A stretch of 36,621 nucleotides of DNA from Kocuria sp. (GCF_030530945.1 NZ_JAUMTZ010000011.1:18720-55340); one strand, 5' to 3'. Shown: positions 17,901-28,301, counted from the first letter of the stretch. Notes: a model not told the origin generated them from the sequence alone. Made by a program: numbers and translations.

Positions 17901-20591
17901 CTAGCCCAGCATCGCGCGGCGCGCACTGTCGGTGCGCTGGCCCGGGTTCCCGAGCTTCACGGTGGCCGAGAGCACGGTCAGCACCGACCCGGAGAGCACC
18001 ACCGGGTTCAGCTCCAGGAACGCGATCTGCGGGAAACGGTCCTTCAGGAACGCCACCCGGTTGACCAGCGCCTCCAGACCCGCCGTGTCCACCGGCGGCA
18101 CGCCCTGGTAGCCGAAGAGCTTGCGGGCGGCCTTGGGCGCGCGCACCATCCGGGTGATGTCCCGGTCGGTCAGGGGCGGGACGCGGTGCGCCCAGTCGTC
18201 CAGCAGGTTCACGGCATCACCCGCCATCCCGAAGGAGAGCACGGGACCGATCAGCGGATCCTCCGCCGCGCGCAGCACCACGGTCTGGCCCGTGGGCGCC
18301 ATGGACTGCACCTCGAAACCGGTCGCGTTCCACCCGGCCAGCGTGCGCCGCATGGTCTCCACCGCCGCGCGCAGCTGCTCCGGGTCCTCGATGTTGAGCA
18401 CCACCCCGCCCAGGTCCAGGCGGTGGCGCAGGAACGGGTCCGTGGTCTTCAGGGCCACGGGGTAGCCCAGGCGCCGTGCCGCCGCGAGACCCTCCTCCGG
18501 GTCCTCGAACCGGGCGGACTCCAGCACCCCGATCCCCGCGTGGGCCAGCAGCTCGTTGCGCTCGGCGATGCTCAGCTCGTAGAGGGTGTCCCCGCTGACC
18601 TTCTCCTGCTGACGCTCCAGGAACGCCTCCACCCCGGCCAGGTCCAGGCCCTCGGGCTCGTTGACCACGCCCTGGTCCTGCGAGCGCCACGCCGTGTACT
18701 CCGCCACCCGGGCGAGCGCGTGCATGGCGGCGCCCGGGGAGTCGAAGCACGGCAGGGCGGCGTCGTCGCACGCGCGGACGGTGGAGGTCATGGACTCGGC
18801 GCCGTACTGGCCCGTGAACACGGCCACGGTGGTGCGCCGCGCGTCCCGGGCGGCCACGGCGATCTCGCGCACCAGGGCCTCGCGGTCCAGGCCGGGGACG
18901 GGCATGAGCACCAGGACCACGCTGTCCGCCTCCGGGGTGGTGAGGTGCGAGCGCACGGCCCGCAGCACGGCGTCGTGCGCGGCGGCGGCGCCGTGGGAGG
19001 TGTCCACGGAGCCGTCCACCACGGTGGGCTCCAGGTCCAGCCGCAGGGCGGTGTCCTCGGTGAGCTGGGCGAGCGCGAGGGCGTTGGAGACCACGGCCAC
19101 CCGGCGCGAGGCCGGCAGGGGCTGGGTCTCGGTGACGGCGGCGATCTCCAGCAGCTGCTCCGCGGTGGACGCGCGGATCACCCCGGCCTGGCGGAACATG
19201 GCGTCCAGGGCGCCGGCCGGTGCCTGGGTGGTGCGCCCGGTGTGCCCCGGGGGCAGGCGCAGGCCCGTGACCTCGGACTTGGCCACGATCACGGGTTTGC
19301 CCAGGGACAGCCGCCGCGCGATGCGCGAGAACTTGCGGGGGTTGCCCACGGACTGCAGGTAGAGCCCGCACACGGTGGTGTCCGGGTCGTCCTCCCAGAA
19401 CTGCATGAGGTCGTTGCCGGAGACGTCCGCGCGGTTGCCCGCCGAGAGGTAGCTGGAGAGACCCACCCCGTGGCGCAGCGCCGCGCCGTAGAGCATGGTG
19501 CCCACCGCCCCGGACTGCGAGAACAGGCCCAGCCCGCCCCGCCGCGGCAGCCGCGGCAGCACCGAGGCGTTGAGCGAGACCTCGGGGTCGGTGTTCATCA
19601 GGCCCAGGCTGGCCGGGCCCACCACGCGCATCCCGGCGGCGCGGGCGATCCGCACGAGCCGCCGCTGCTCCGCGGCACCCTCCAGCCCCGCCTCGGCGTA
19701 GCCCCCGGTGACCACGACGACGGCGCGCACGCCGGCCCGGCCGCACCGGGTCACGGCCTCCTCCACGGCCTCCCGCGGGACGGCGATCACGGCGAGGTCC
19801 ACGGGCTCGGGGATCTCGGAGACGTCCGCCACGAACGTGAGGCCCTCCCGCTCGTAGGGCGTGTGCCCCACGCCGTAGAGGGTGCCCGTGAAGCCACCGG
19901 AGAGGATGCCCTCCACGGCGTGGTGCCCGGCGTTGTCCTCGTGGGAGGAGGCGCCCACCACCACGACCGTGGTGGGGGTGAGCAGGTCCTTCACCGAGCG
20001 GGCCTCCGCGCGGTGCTCGCGGGCGGCCATGACCGCCAGGGACTTCTCGGTGGGGTCGATGTCGAACTCCACGACCACCACGCCGTCCTCGAACTGGCGG
20101 GAGACGTCGTAGCCGGCCTCCACGAAGACGTGGAGCATCTTGCGGTTCTCGGGCAGCACCTCCGCGGTGAAGCGGTCGATCCCGTTCTCCCGGGCGGCCG
20201 CGGCCAGGTGCTCCAGCAGGATGGAGCCGATGCCCCTGCCCTGGTGGTGGTCGGAGATCATGAACGCGACCTCCGCGGCCCGCGGCGTGGTGCGGTCGTA
20301 GCGGCCCACCCCGATCAGCTTCTCCCCGAGCACCAGCACGAAGCACACCCGGTCCGCGTGGTCCACCGTGGTGAAGCGCTCCAGCTCCCGCTGGGACAGC
20401 CGCGGCTTGTAGGAGAAGAACCGCAGGTAGATGCTGTCCGGGGACTGGGAGGAGTGGAACTCCTGCAGCAGGTCCTGGTCCCGGGGGCTGATGGGACGCA
20501 GGTGGGCGGTGGCGCCGTCGCGCAGGATCACGTCCGCCTCCCAGTGCTCGGGGTAGGACTGCTGCTGCGGAGCCTCGTCGTGGGAACCCAT
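17901..20591 (-). CDS. GNAT acetyltransferase fused to ADP-forming acyl-CoA synthetase (Pat-type protein lysine acetyltransferase)
   Basis: An 896-residue fusion. The N-terminal GNAT domain (about 20-190) has RPISPRD, FMISDHHQGRGIGS with the acetyl-CoA loop at 117-123, and PENRKMLHVFVEAGY. The rest resembles ADP-forming acetyl-CoA synthetase: CoA-binding Rossmann domain (TTVVVVGASSHEDNAG), succinyl-CoA-ligase-like domains (GLGLFSQSGAVG), a GHTG motif with His450 where the phospho-histidine would lie, and a C-terminal ATP-grasp domain (VALKTTDP, HRLDLGGV). E. coli PatZ carries the GNAT at the other end; the N-terminal arrangement is seen in actinobacteria. Known relatives acetylate metabolic enzymes such as acetyl-CoA synthetase. 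Retention of the histidine leaves open real synthetase activity. ATG 20591 follows TACTCT by 7 bases, suggesting a leaderless mRNA. Confidence 0.9.
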   Translation of the reverse strand: MGSHDEAPQQQSYPEHWEADVILRDGATAHLRPISPRDQDLLQEFHSSQSPDSIYLRFFSYKPRLSQRELERFTTVDHADRVCFVLVLGEKLIGVGRYDRTTPRAAEVAFMISDHHQGRGIGSILLEHLAAAARENGIDRFTAEVLPENRKMLHVFVEAGYDVSRQFEDGVVVVEFDIDPTEKSLAVMAAREHRAEARSVKDLLTPTTVVVVGASSHEDNAGHHAVEGILSGGFTGTLYGVGHTPYEREGLTFVADVSEIPEPVDLAVIAVPREAVEEAVTRCGRAGVRAVVVVTGGYAEAGLEGAAEQRRLVRIARAAGMRVVGPASLGLMNTDPEVSLNASVLPRLPRRGGLGLFSQSGAVGTMLYGAALRHGVGLSSYLSAGNRADVSGNDLMQFWEDDPDTTVCGLYLQSVGNPRKFSRIARRLSLGKPVIVAKSEVTGLRLPPGHTGRTTQAPAGALDAMFRQAGVIRASTAEQLLEIAAVTETQPLPASRRVAVVSNALALAQLTEDTALRLDLEPTVVDGSVDTSHGAAAAHDAVLRAVRSHLTTPEADSVVLVLMPVPGLDREALVREIAVAARDARRTTVAVFTGQYGAESMTSTVRACDDAALPCFDSPGAAMHALARVAEYTAWRSQDQGVVNEPEGLDLAGVEAFLERQQEKVSGDTLYELSIAERNELLAHAGIGVLESARFEDPEEGLAAARRLGYPVALKTTDPFLRHRLDLGGVVLNIEDPEQLRAAVETMRRTLAGWNATGFEVQSMAPTGQTVVLRAAEDPLIGPVLSFGMAGDAVNLLDDWAHRVPPLTDRDITRMVRAPKAARKLFGYQGVPPVDTAGLEALVNRVAFLKDRFPQIAFLELNPVVLSGSVLTVLSATVKLGNPGQRTDSARRAMLG

Positions 20592-20626
20592 AGAATGCAG
20601 AGTATCCAACCGGCTGCTCCGGTCAC
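20591..20626. promoter_or_regulatory. Divergent promoters of the GNAT/acyl-CoA synthetase gene and parC
   Basis: Minus strand: GTGACC (20621-20626), 16-base spacer, TACTCT (20599-20604), then 7 bases to the ATG, a good leaderless promoter. Plus strand: TAGAAT (20591-20596) overlaps the start of the opposing gene and could serve parC, without a clear -35. The two promoters overlap, so they may compete. Confidence 0.5.
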
Positions 20627-20661
20627 AGGAGTACGCACCGATGACAAGGAGTTGCCCCTCG

Positions 20662-23211
20662 ATGGCTCGTCGCCGCTCAGCCACCCGCTCCCCCCAGGAC
20701 GACCTGCCCGCGGACTTCGTCGAGCACATCGTGGACGTGGACGTCACCCAGGAGATGGAGACCAGCTTTCTGGAGTACTCCTACTCGGTGATCTACTCCC
20801 GGGCCCTGCCGGACGCCCGGGACGGGCTGAAGCCGGTGCAGCGGCGCATCCTGTTCATGATGGACCAGATGGGGCTGCGCCCGGACCGCGGCCACGTCAA
20901 GAGCGCCCGCGTGGTGGGCGAGGTGATGGGCAAGCTGCACCCCCACGGGGACGCGGCGATCTACGACGCCATGGTCCGCATGGCCCAGTCCTTCGCCATG
21001 CGCGTTCCCCTGGTGGACGGGCACGGCAACTTCGGCTCGCTCGACGACGGCCCGGCCGCCCCCCGCTACACCGAGGCCCGCATGGCCCCGGCCGCCCGGA
21101 CGCTCACGGGTGACCTGGACGAGGACGTCGTGGACTTCGTCCCGAACTACGACAACCAGTTCCAGCAGCCCGCGGTGCTGCCCGCCGCGTACCCCAACCT
21201 GCTGGTCAACGGCGCCACGGGCATCGCCGTGGGCATGGCCACCAACATGGCCCCCCACAACATGCGGGAGGTGGCCGCGGGTGCCCGTCACCTGGTGCTG
21301 CACCCGGAGGCCACCCTGGAGGAGCTCATGAAGCTCATCCCCGGCCCGGACCTGCCCTCCGGCGGGCGCATCGTGGGCCTGGAGGGCGTCCGGGACGCCT
21401 ACCGCACCGGGCGCGGCTCGTTCAGGACCCGCGCCACGGTGAGCATCGAGCAGGTCTCCCCCCGCAAGCAGGGCATCGTGGTCACCGAGCTGCCGTACAT
21501 GGTGGGCCCGGAGAAGGTCACCGAGAAGATCAAGGACGCCGTCCAGGCCAAGAAGCTCACGGGCATCTCGGACGTGGTGGACCTCACCGACCGCACCAAC
21601 GGGCTGCGGCTGGTCATCGAGGTCAAGAACGGGTTCAACCCGCAGGCCGTGCTCGCCCAGCTCTACAAGCACACACCCCTGGAGGAGTCCTTCGGGATCA
21701 ACAACGTGGCGCTCGTGGACGGCCAGCCCCGCACCATGGGGCTGCTGGAGCTGCTGCGCGTGTACACCGACCACCGGATCGCTGTGGTCCGCCGCCGCAC
21801 CGCGTTCCGCCTGGCCAGGCGTCAGGACCGGCTGCACCTCGTGGAGGGGCTGCTGGTGGCGATCCTCGACATCGACGAGGTCATCCGGATCATCCGCTCC
21901 TCCGAGGAGACCGCTGAGGCCCGGGACCGGCTGATCACGGCCTTCGACCTCTCCCGTGCCCAGGCGGAGCACATCCTGGAGCTGCGCCTGCGCCAGCTCA
22001 CCAAGTTCTCGCGCGTGGAGCTGGAGGCCGAGCGCGACCGGCTGCGCGCGGAGATCGCGGAGCTCGAGGCGATCCTGGGCTCGGAGACCACGCTGCGCGG
22101 CGTCGTCGCCGACGAGCTGTCCGAGACCGCGGCCACGTACGGCGACGACCGGCGCACGGTGCTGCTGGAGGCCGAGGACCTGCCCGCGGTCACCGCAGCG
22201 CAGACCGGCAAGAAGGCCCCCGCGGCGTCCGTGGCGCTGGAGATCAGCGACGACCCGTGCTGGGTGTTCCTGTCCACCACCGGGCGGATCGCCCGCAGTG
22301 CGGCGCGCACCCCGCTCGCGGACGCGTCCCGGCGCTTCAAGCACGACGCCCTGACGAGCGTGGTCCCCGCGACCGCCCGCGGGGAGATCGCTGCGGTGAC
22401 CTCCACCGGCCGCATGCTGCGCGTCTCGTGCGTGGACGTGCCCGTGCTCCAGGACTTCGACGGGGTTCCCCGCCTCGCGGACGGCGTGCCCGCCGCGGAC
22501 TTCCTGGGCCTGGAGAAGAACGAGGAGCTCGTGGGGCTCGTACCGCTGAGCGAGGTGGTGGCGATCGGCACCGCGGCCGGGGTGGTCAAGCGGGTCAACC
22601 CGGACTACCCCCTGAACCTGGACCAGTGGCCCGCGATCAAGCTCCGTGACGGAGACCGTGTGGTGGGCGTGAGCGCCGCACCGGACGCCGCCGAGCTCGT
22701 GCTCGTGTCCTCGGACGCCAAGCTGCTGCGCTTCCCCGCCTCCGCCGTGCGTCCCCAGGGCAGGACCGGCGGCGGCGTGGCGGGCATGAAGCTCGCCGAC
22801 GGCGAGCGCGTGGTCTTCTGCGCGGCGGTGCTGCCGCGGGAGTCCACCGTGGTGGTGACCCAGGCCCGCAGCGACGGCCAGCTGCCCGAGATGGGAGAGG
22901 CGTCCATCAAGGTGACGCCGCTCAGCGAGTTCCCCGTCAAGGGACGCGCGACCGCCGGGGTGCGCGCCCAGCGCCTGCTCACCGGCGAGTCCGGACTCAC
23001 CCTCGCGTGGGCGGGCCACGGCCCGGCCAAGGCGGTCTCCGCCGCAGGGGTGGCCCGCTCCCTGCCCACCGAGTACGGGCGCCGGGACGGCTCGGGCGTG
23101 GGCATCGACCGCGCCGTGGCCGCCGTGGGGCCGGCGCTGAGCGGGTTGCCCGTGGTGGCGGAGAACCCGGCGGCGGAGTCGTCCGAGACGGACGGGTCCA
23201 CCCCGGCCTGA
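20662..23211 (+). CDS. parC: DNA topoisomerase IV subunit A (ParC/GyrA family)
   Basis: Breaks and rejoins DNA in the type IIA topoisomerase that separates daughter chromosomes. The 849-residue product has catalytic Tyr136 in PRYTEAR and the quinolone-resistance region HPHGDAAIYDAMVRMAQ, where the positions equivalent to E. coli GyrA Ser83 and Asp87 are Ala98 and Asp102. A coiled-coil-like stretch (about 430-480) and a degenerate C-terminal beta-propeller follow. The canonical GyrA box is absent; QGRTGGGV is the nearest remnant, favouring ParC over GyrA. ATG 20662 follows AAGGAG by 10 bases. ATG 20641, seven codons earlier, also follows AGGAG and cannot be excluded. Convergent with parE, 60 bases away. 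Confidence 0.92.
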   Translation: MARRRSATRSPQDDLPADFVEHIVDVDVTQEMETSFLEYSYSVIYSRALPDARDGLKPVQRRILFMMDQMGLRPDRGHVKSARVVGEVMGKLHPHGDAAIYDAMVRMAQSFAMRVPLVDGHGNFGSLDDGPAAPRYTEARMAPAARTLTGDLDEDVVDFVPNYDNQFQQPAVLPAAYPNLLVNGATGIAVGMATNMAPHNMREVAAGARHLVLHPEATLEELMKLIPGPDLPSGGRIVGLEGVRDAYRTGRGSFRTRATVSIEQVSPRKQGIVVTELPYMVGPEKVTEKIKDAVQAKKLTGISDVVDLTDRTNGLRLVIEVKNGFNPQAVLAQLYKHTPLEESFGINNVALVDGQPRTMGLLELLRVYTDHRIAVVRRRTAFRLARRQDRLHLVEGLLVAILDIDEVIRIIRSSEETAEARDRLITAFDLSRAQAEHILELRLRQLTKFSRVELEAERDRLRAEIAELEAILGSETTLRGVVADELSETAATYGDDRRTVLLEAEDLPAVTAAQTGKKAPAASVALEISDDPCWVFLSTTGRIARSAARTPLADASRRFKHDALTSVVPATARGEIAAVTSTGRMLRVSCVDVPVLQDFDGVPRLADGVPAADFLGLEKNEELVGLVPLSEVVAIGTAAGVVKRVNPDYPLNLDQWPAIKLRDGDRVVGVSAAPDAAELVLVSSDAKLLRFPASAVRPQGRTGGGVAGMKLADGERVVFCAAVLPRESTVVVTQARSDGQLPEMGEASIKVTPLSEFPVKGRATAGVRAQRLLTGESGLTLAWAGHGPAKAVSAAGVARSLPTEYGRRDGSGVGIDRAVAAVGPALSGLPVVAENPAAESSETDGSTPA

Positions 23212-23240
23212 CGGCACCGCCACGCGACCCGACTCCCGGA

Positions 23241-23260
23241 CCCGGCCGTGCGGCGCCGGG
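23241..23260. terminator. Short hairpin between convergent parC and parE
   Basis: CCCGGC/GCCGGG six-pair stem (23241-23246 with 23255-23260), 8-base loop, in the 60-base gap between the two stop codons. Modest; could serve both directions. Confidence 0.4.
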
Positions 23261-23271
23261 GGCCTGGCGGC

Positions 23272-25380
23272 TCAGGCGTCGATCTGCTCCTGGTTCAGGT
23301 GCGCGGCACCCGCGACGATGAAGTCCTTGCGCGGGGCCACCTGCGAACCCATCAGCAGTGAGAACGCCCGCTCCGCGGCCTCCGCGTCCGCCACGCGCAC
23401 CCGGCGCAGCACGCGGTGGCGGATGTCCATGGTGGTCTCCGCGAGCTGGTCGGCGTCCATCTCACCCAGGCCCTTGTAGCGCTGGATGGGTTCCTTGTAG
23501 CGGCGCCCCTGCTCCTCCAGGCTCCCCAGCAGCGTGTCCAGCTCCCGCTCGGAGTAGGTGTAGACCATCTCGTTGGCCTTCGACCCCGGGTTCACGATCT
23601 GCACGCGGTGCAGCGGGGGCACCGCGGCGTAGACCCGCCCGGCCTCCACGAGGGGACGCATGTAGCGGTAGAAGAGGGTGAGCAGCAGCGTGCGGATGTG
23701 GGCGCCGTCCACGTCCGCGTCCGTCATCATGATGACCTTGCCGTAGCGCGCCGCGTCCAGGTCGAAGCTGCGGCCCGAGCCGGCACCGATCACCTGGATC
23801 AGGGCGGCGCACTCCGCGTTCGCGAGCATGTCCGTGATGGACGCCTTCTGCACGTTGAGGATCTTGCCGCGGATGGGCAGCAGCGCCTGGTGGTTGGAGT
23901 TGCGCGCCAGCCGGGCCGTGCCCAGGGCGGAGTCGCCCTCCACGATGAACAGCTCCGAGCGGGCCACGTCCGCCGAGCGGCACTCCACGAGCTTGGTGGG
24001 CATGGAGGAGGTCTCCAGCGCGTTCTTGCGCCGCTGGGTCTCCTTGTGCACGCGGGCGGAGATCCGGGACTTCATCTCCGCGACGATCTTCTCCAGCAGC
24101 TGCCCCGCCTGGGCCTTGTCGTCGCGCTTCGTGGAGGTGAGCTTGCGGGTGAGCTCGGCCTCGACCACCTTGGCGACGATCTGGCGCACCGCCGGCGTGC
24201 CCAGCACCTCCTTGGTCTGGCCCTCGAACTGCGGCTCCGCCAGGCGCACGGTGAGCACCGCGGTGAGCCCGGCGAGGACGTCGTCCTTCTCGAGCTTGTC
24301 CGTGCCAGCCTTGAGCCTGCGCGAGTTCGTCTCCACCTGCTTGCGCAGGGTCTTGAGCAGGGCGTTCTCGAAGCCGCTCAGGTGCGTGCCGCCCTTGGGC
24401 GTGGCGATGATGTTCACGAACGAGCGCACCGTGGTGTCGTAGCCCACGCCCCAGCGCAGCGCCACGTCCACCTCGCACGCGCGCTCCACGTCCTGCAGCT
24501 GCGCGTGGCCGGAGTCGTCCAGCACCGGCACCCGCTCCGTGAACGAGCCCTGGCCCTGCAGCCGCCACACGTCCGTGACGGGGGCGTCCGCCGCCAGGAA
24601 CTCGGCGAACTCGGAGATGCCGCCGTCGTACTGGAAGACCTCCTCCACCGGGCCGTCCGCACCGGCCGTTCCCGGCAGCCGCCGCTCGTCCGTGACGGTG
24701 ATGCGCAGCCCGGGGATCAGGAACGCCGTCTGGCGGGCCCGGCGCACCAGCTCCTCCGTGGAGAACTTCGCGTCCGGGGTGAAGATCTGGTCGTCCGCCC
24801 AGTAGCGGATGCGGGTGCCCGTGACGCCGCGCTTGGCCCGGCCCACCACCTGCAGGTGGGAGTCCGTGGTGAACGGCTCGAAGGGCGCGTCCGGCGAGGG
24901 TGCACCCTTGTCCGCGAACGTGCCCGGCTCCCCCCGCTTGAAGGACATCTGGTAGGTCTTGCCCCCGCGGTCCACCTGCACGTCCAGGCGCGCCGACAGG
25001 GCGTTGACCACGGAGGCACCCACCCCGTGCAGACCGCCGGAGGCTGTGTAGGACCCGCCGCCGAACTTGCCCCCCGCGTGCAGCTTGGTGAACACCACCT
25101 CCACGCCGGTGAGACCCGTGCGGGGCTCGGTGTCGATGGGGATGCCCCGGCCGTCGTCGTGGACCTCCACGGAACCGTCCCGGTGCAGGAACAGTGCGAT
25201 GTCCTGGCCGAAGCCCGCGAGCGCCTCGTCCACGGAGTTGTCGATGATCTCCCACAGGCAGTGCATGAGCCCGCGCGAGTCCGTGGAGCCGATGTACATG
25301 CCCGGCCGCTTGCGCACGGCCTCCAGACCCTCCAGCACGGAGAGGTGGCGGGCGTTGTATTCGGAGCGAGACGGTGTCAC
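23272..25380 (-). CDS. parE: DNA topoisomerase IV subunit B (ParE/GyrB family)
   Basis: ATPase subunit of the type IIA topoisomerase, 702 residues. N-terminal GHKL ATPase: EIIDNSVDEAL, DDGRGIPI, and the GGGSYTASGGLHGVGASVVNA lid region shown by its key glycines. The TOPRIM domain has the EGDSALGTAR glutamate, PIRGKILNV and the metal-binding DADVDGAHIR aspartates. The C terminus ends with PIQRYKGLGEM and MGSQVAPRKDFI. GTG 25380 was chosen: GGGAG lies 10 bases before it, homology starts at SEYNARHLSVLEGLEAV, and the upstream TAGAGT box would start transcription downstream of both more distal ATG codons (25449 and 25434). Partner of the convergent parC. Confidence 0.93.
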   Translation of the reverse strand: MTPSRSEYNARHLSVLEGLEAVRKRPGMYIGSTDSRGLMHCLWEIIDNSVDEALAGFGQDIALFLHRDGSVEVHDDGRGIPIDTEPRTGLTGVEVVFTKLHAGGKFGGGSYTASGGLHGVGASVVNALSARLDVQVDRGGKTYQMSFKRGEPGTFADKGAPSPDAPFEPFTTDSHLQVVGRAKRGVTGTRIRYWADDQIFTPDAKFSTEELVRRARQTAFLIPGLRITVTDERRLPGTAGADGPVEEVFQYDGGISEFAEFLAADAPVTDVWRLQGQGSFTERVPVLDDSGHAQLQDVERACEVDVALRWGVGYDTTVRSFVNIIATPKGGTHLSGFENALLKTLRKQVETNSRRLKAGTDKLEKDDVLAGLTAVLTVRLAEPQFEGQTKEVLGTPAVRQIVAKVVEAELTRKLTSTKRDDKAQAGQLLEKIVAEMKSRISARVHKETQRRKNALETSSMPTKLVECRSADVARSELFIVEGDSALGTARLARNSNHQALLPIRGKILNVQKASITDMLANAECAALIQVIGAGSGRSFDLDAARYGKVIMMTDADVDGAHIRTLLLTLFYRYMRPLVEAGRVYAAVPPLHRVQIVNPGSKANEMVYTYSERELDTLLGSLEEQGRRYKEPIQRYKGLGEMDADQLAETTMDIRHRVLRRVRVADAEAAERAFSLLMGSQVAPRKDFIVAGAAHLNQEQIDA

Positions 25381-25435
25381 GGTGGAGCTTCTCCCGGGAG
25401 GTTGGGGTGCCGCGGGGGCGGGTGGGGACCACATC

Positions 25436-25441
25436 ACTCTA
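25436..25441 (-). promoter_or_regulatory. Candidate -10 box of parE
   Basis: TAGAGT, placing transcription start near 25429 and giving a leader of about 50 bases. It overlaps the distal in-frame ATG codons and so argues for the GTG at 25380 as the real start. Confidence 0.4.
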
Positions 25442-25611
25442 GACGGCACCCGTGGTTTGTGCGCGGTGGGCGAAACCGCCCCGGCGGGGGAAGCAACGGC
25501 GGGGTCCGTGGGTTGTACTGGTACGTGCGATCAGGACGGATCGACCTCCTGACGTCGCGCGGCGGCCGAGCACGAATGCGGCCGCATCCCGTACCTGTGA
25601 GGAGGATCCCC

Positions 25612-25812
25612 ATGAACGCGACACTCGAAGCGCGTGAGCTGAACGCGACCCACCGTTGCGACGCCTGCGGAGCACAGGCCTACGTGCGGGTGGTCCTCGA
25701 GTCGACCGGTGGCGAACTGCTGTTCTGCGCCCACCACGCCCGCGCCAACGAGGGCAAGCTCCGCCCGCTGGCCGCCACGTGGCAGGACGAGACCCAGAAC
25801 ATCGGGGCCTGA
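25612..25812 (+). CDS. DUF7455-type small zinc-ribbon protein
   Basis: A 66-residue protein of a family common in actinobacteria near sigA. Probable zinc ligands are Cys16 and Cys19 (RCDACGAQ), then Cys39 and His42 or His41 (LFCAHHARAN). Between them lies a beta-hairpin (AYVRVVLESTGGELLF). No enzyme signature; role unknown. ATG 25612 follows GAGGAGG closely, an excellent ribosome-binding site, so expression is likely high. Single-gene unit: divergent from parE and ended by a strong hairpin. Confidence 0.9.
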   Translation: MNATLEARELNATHRCDACGAQAYVRVVLESTGGELLFCAHHARANEGKLRPLAATWQDETQNIGA

Positions 25813-25873
25813 GACCCCACGGGTGGAAGCCCTCCACCCGCAGGGTTTCCGGCAGCCGTCCCGGCCCGGGGCA

Positions 25874-25919
25874 GCATGGAACGAGGCGCGCACCGCGTGG
25901 TGCGCGCCTCGTTCCGTGC
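25874..25919. terminator. Long bidirectional hairpin
   Basis: A 17-pair perfect stem (25878-25894 with 25899-25915) with a 4-base GCGT loop, extended by four further outer positions including one G-T wobble. It lies between the converging zinc-ribbon and methyltransferase genes. No T-tract. A 7-pair stem at 25821-25839 precedes it. Confidence 0.88.
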
Positions 25920-25929
25920 CCGGGTCCGG

Positions 25930-26625
25930 TCAGCCGGCGGTGGGCTTGCGGCCCCAGAAGATCACGTTGGTTCCCAGGTACTTGGTCTCGTACCCCACGT
26001 CCACGAAGCCGGCCGTGCGCAGCAGGCGCGCCACCTCCGTGGGCGGGACGAAGCCCAGAGTGGAGTCCTTGAGGTAGCCGTAGGCGTCGGGATCCCTGGC
26101 CACCACGCGACCGAGCAGCGGCAGCACCACTCCCATGCCGGTGGAGACCGCGAACTTCAGCAGACCTCGCGGAGGCGCCGTCTCCAGCACCACCACACGG
26201 CCGCCCGGGCGCAGCACGCGGAACTGCTCCGCGAGCACCCGGGGGATGTCGCTCACGTTGCGCAGCAGGTACCCGTGGGTCACGGCGTCGAAGGACTCGT
26301 CCTCGTAGCGCAGCTGGTGGGCGTCCGCGAACTCCCATGTGACGGTCTCCGCCCCGGGCTTCCGCCGGGCACCCTCGAGCATCTTCTCGGAGAAGTCCAC
26401 ACCCACGATCTCGGCACGGGGCTCACGACGCCGCGCGGCCAGGGCGATCTCGCCCGTCCCCGTGGCGATGTCCAGCAGCCGCCCACCGGGGTTCACCCCG
26501 GCGCGTCGGGCCACCTCGCGGCACCACGCGGCGTGGCGACCCAGGGTCATAAGGGTGTTGACCCGGTCGTAGGACGCGTTGACCCGGTTGAAGATCCCCT
26601 GCACCCGGGAGTCCCGCTCGGTCAT
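25930..26625 (-). CDS. UbiE/MenG-family SAM-dependent methyltransferase
   Basis: A 231-residue class I methyltransferase. SAM motif LLDIATGTGEIALAA; UbiE-like signatures YDRVNTLMTLGRHAAW near the N terminus and FRVLRPGGRVVVLE, then DPDAYGYLKDSTLGFVPP where UbiE has its YLAESI segment. The family's known reaction is C-methylation of demethylmenaquinone. This copy is divergent (LLRNV, ETAPP), so a menaquinone role is plausible but another substrate cannot be excluded. Start choice is open: ATG 26625 has GGGAG at about 12 bases, whereas ATG 26658 overlaps the sigA stop as TGATG and would add 11 residues. Either way it is read from the sigA transcript. Confidence 0.82.
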   Translation of the reverse strand: MTERDSRVQGIFNRVNASYDRVNTLMTLGRHAAWCREVARRAGVNPGGRLLDIATGTGEIALAARRREPRAEIVGVDFSEKMLEGARRKPGAETVTWEFADAHQLRYEDESFDAVTHGYLLRNVSDIPRVLAEQFRVLRPGGRVVVLETAPPRGLLKFAVSTGMGVVLPLLGRVVARDPDAYGYLKDSTLGFVPPTEVARLLRTAGFVDVGYETKYLGTNVIFWGRKPTAG

Positions 26626-26657
26626 CGTGTGTCCGTTCTCCCGCTCCTGAGCCGTCA

Positions 26658-28301
<1,644 letters not shown>

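Noticed and set aside
17775..21113. Over 1100-codon open frame on the plus strand across the kinase end, the acyltransferase gene and the parC start
   Set aside because: Antisense shadow of the acyl-CoA synthetase gene running on into parC out of frame; no recognisable motif.
20677..23223. Long minus-strand frame opposite parC
   Set aside because: Mirror of parC codon usage; His/Gly/Val-rich and without domain signatures.
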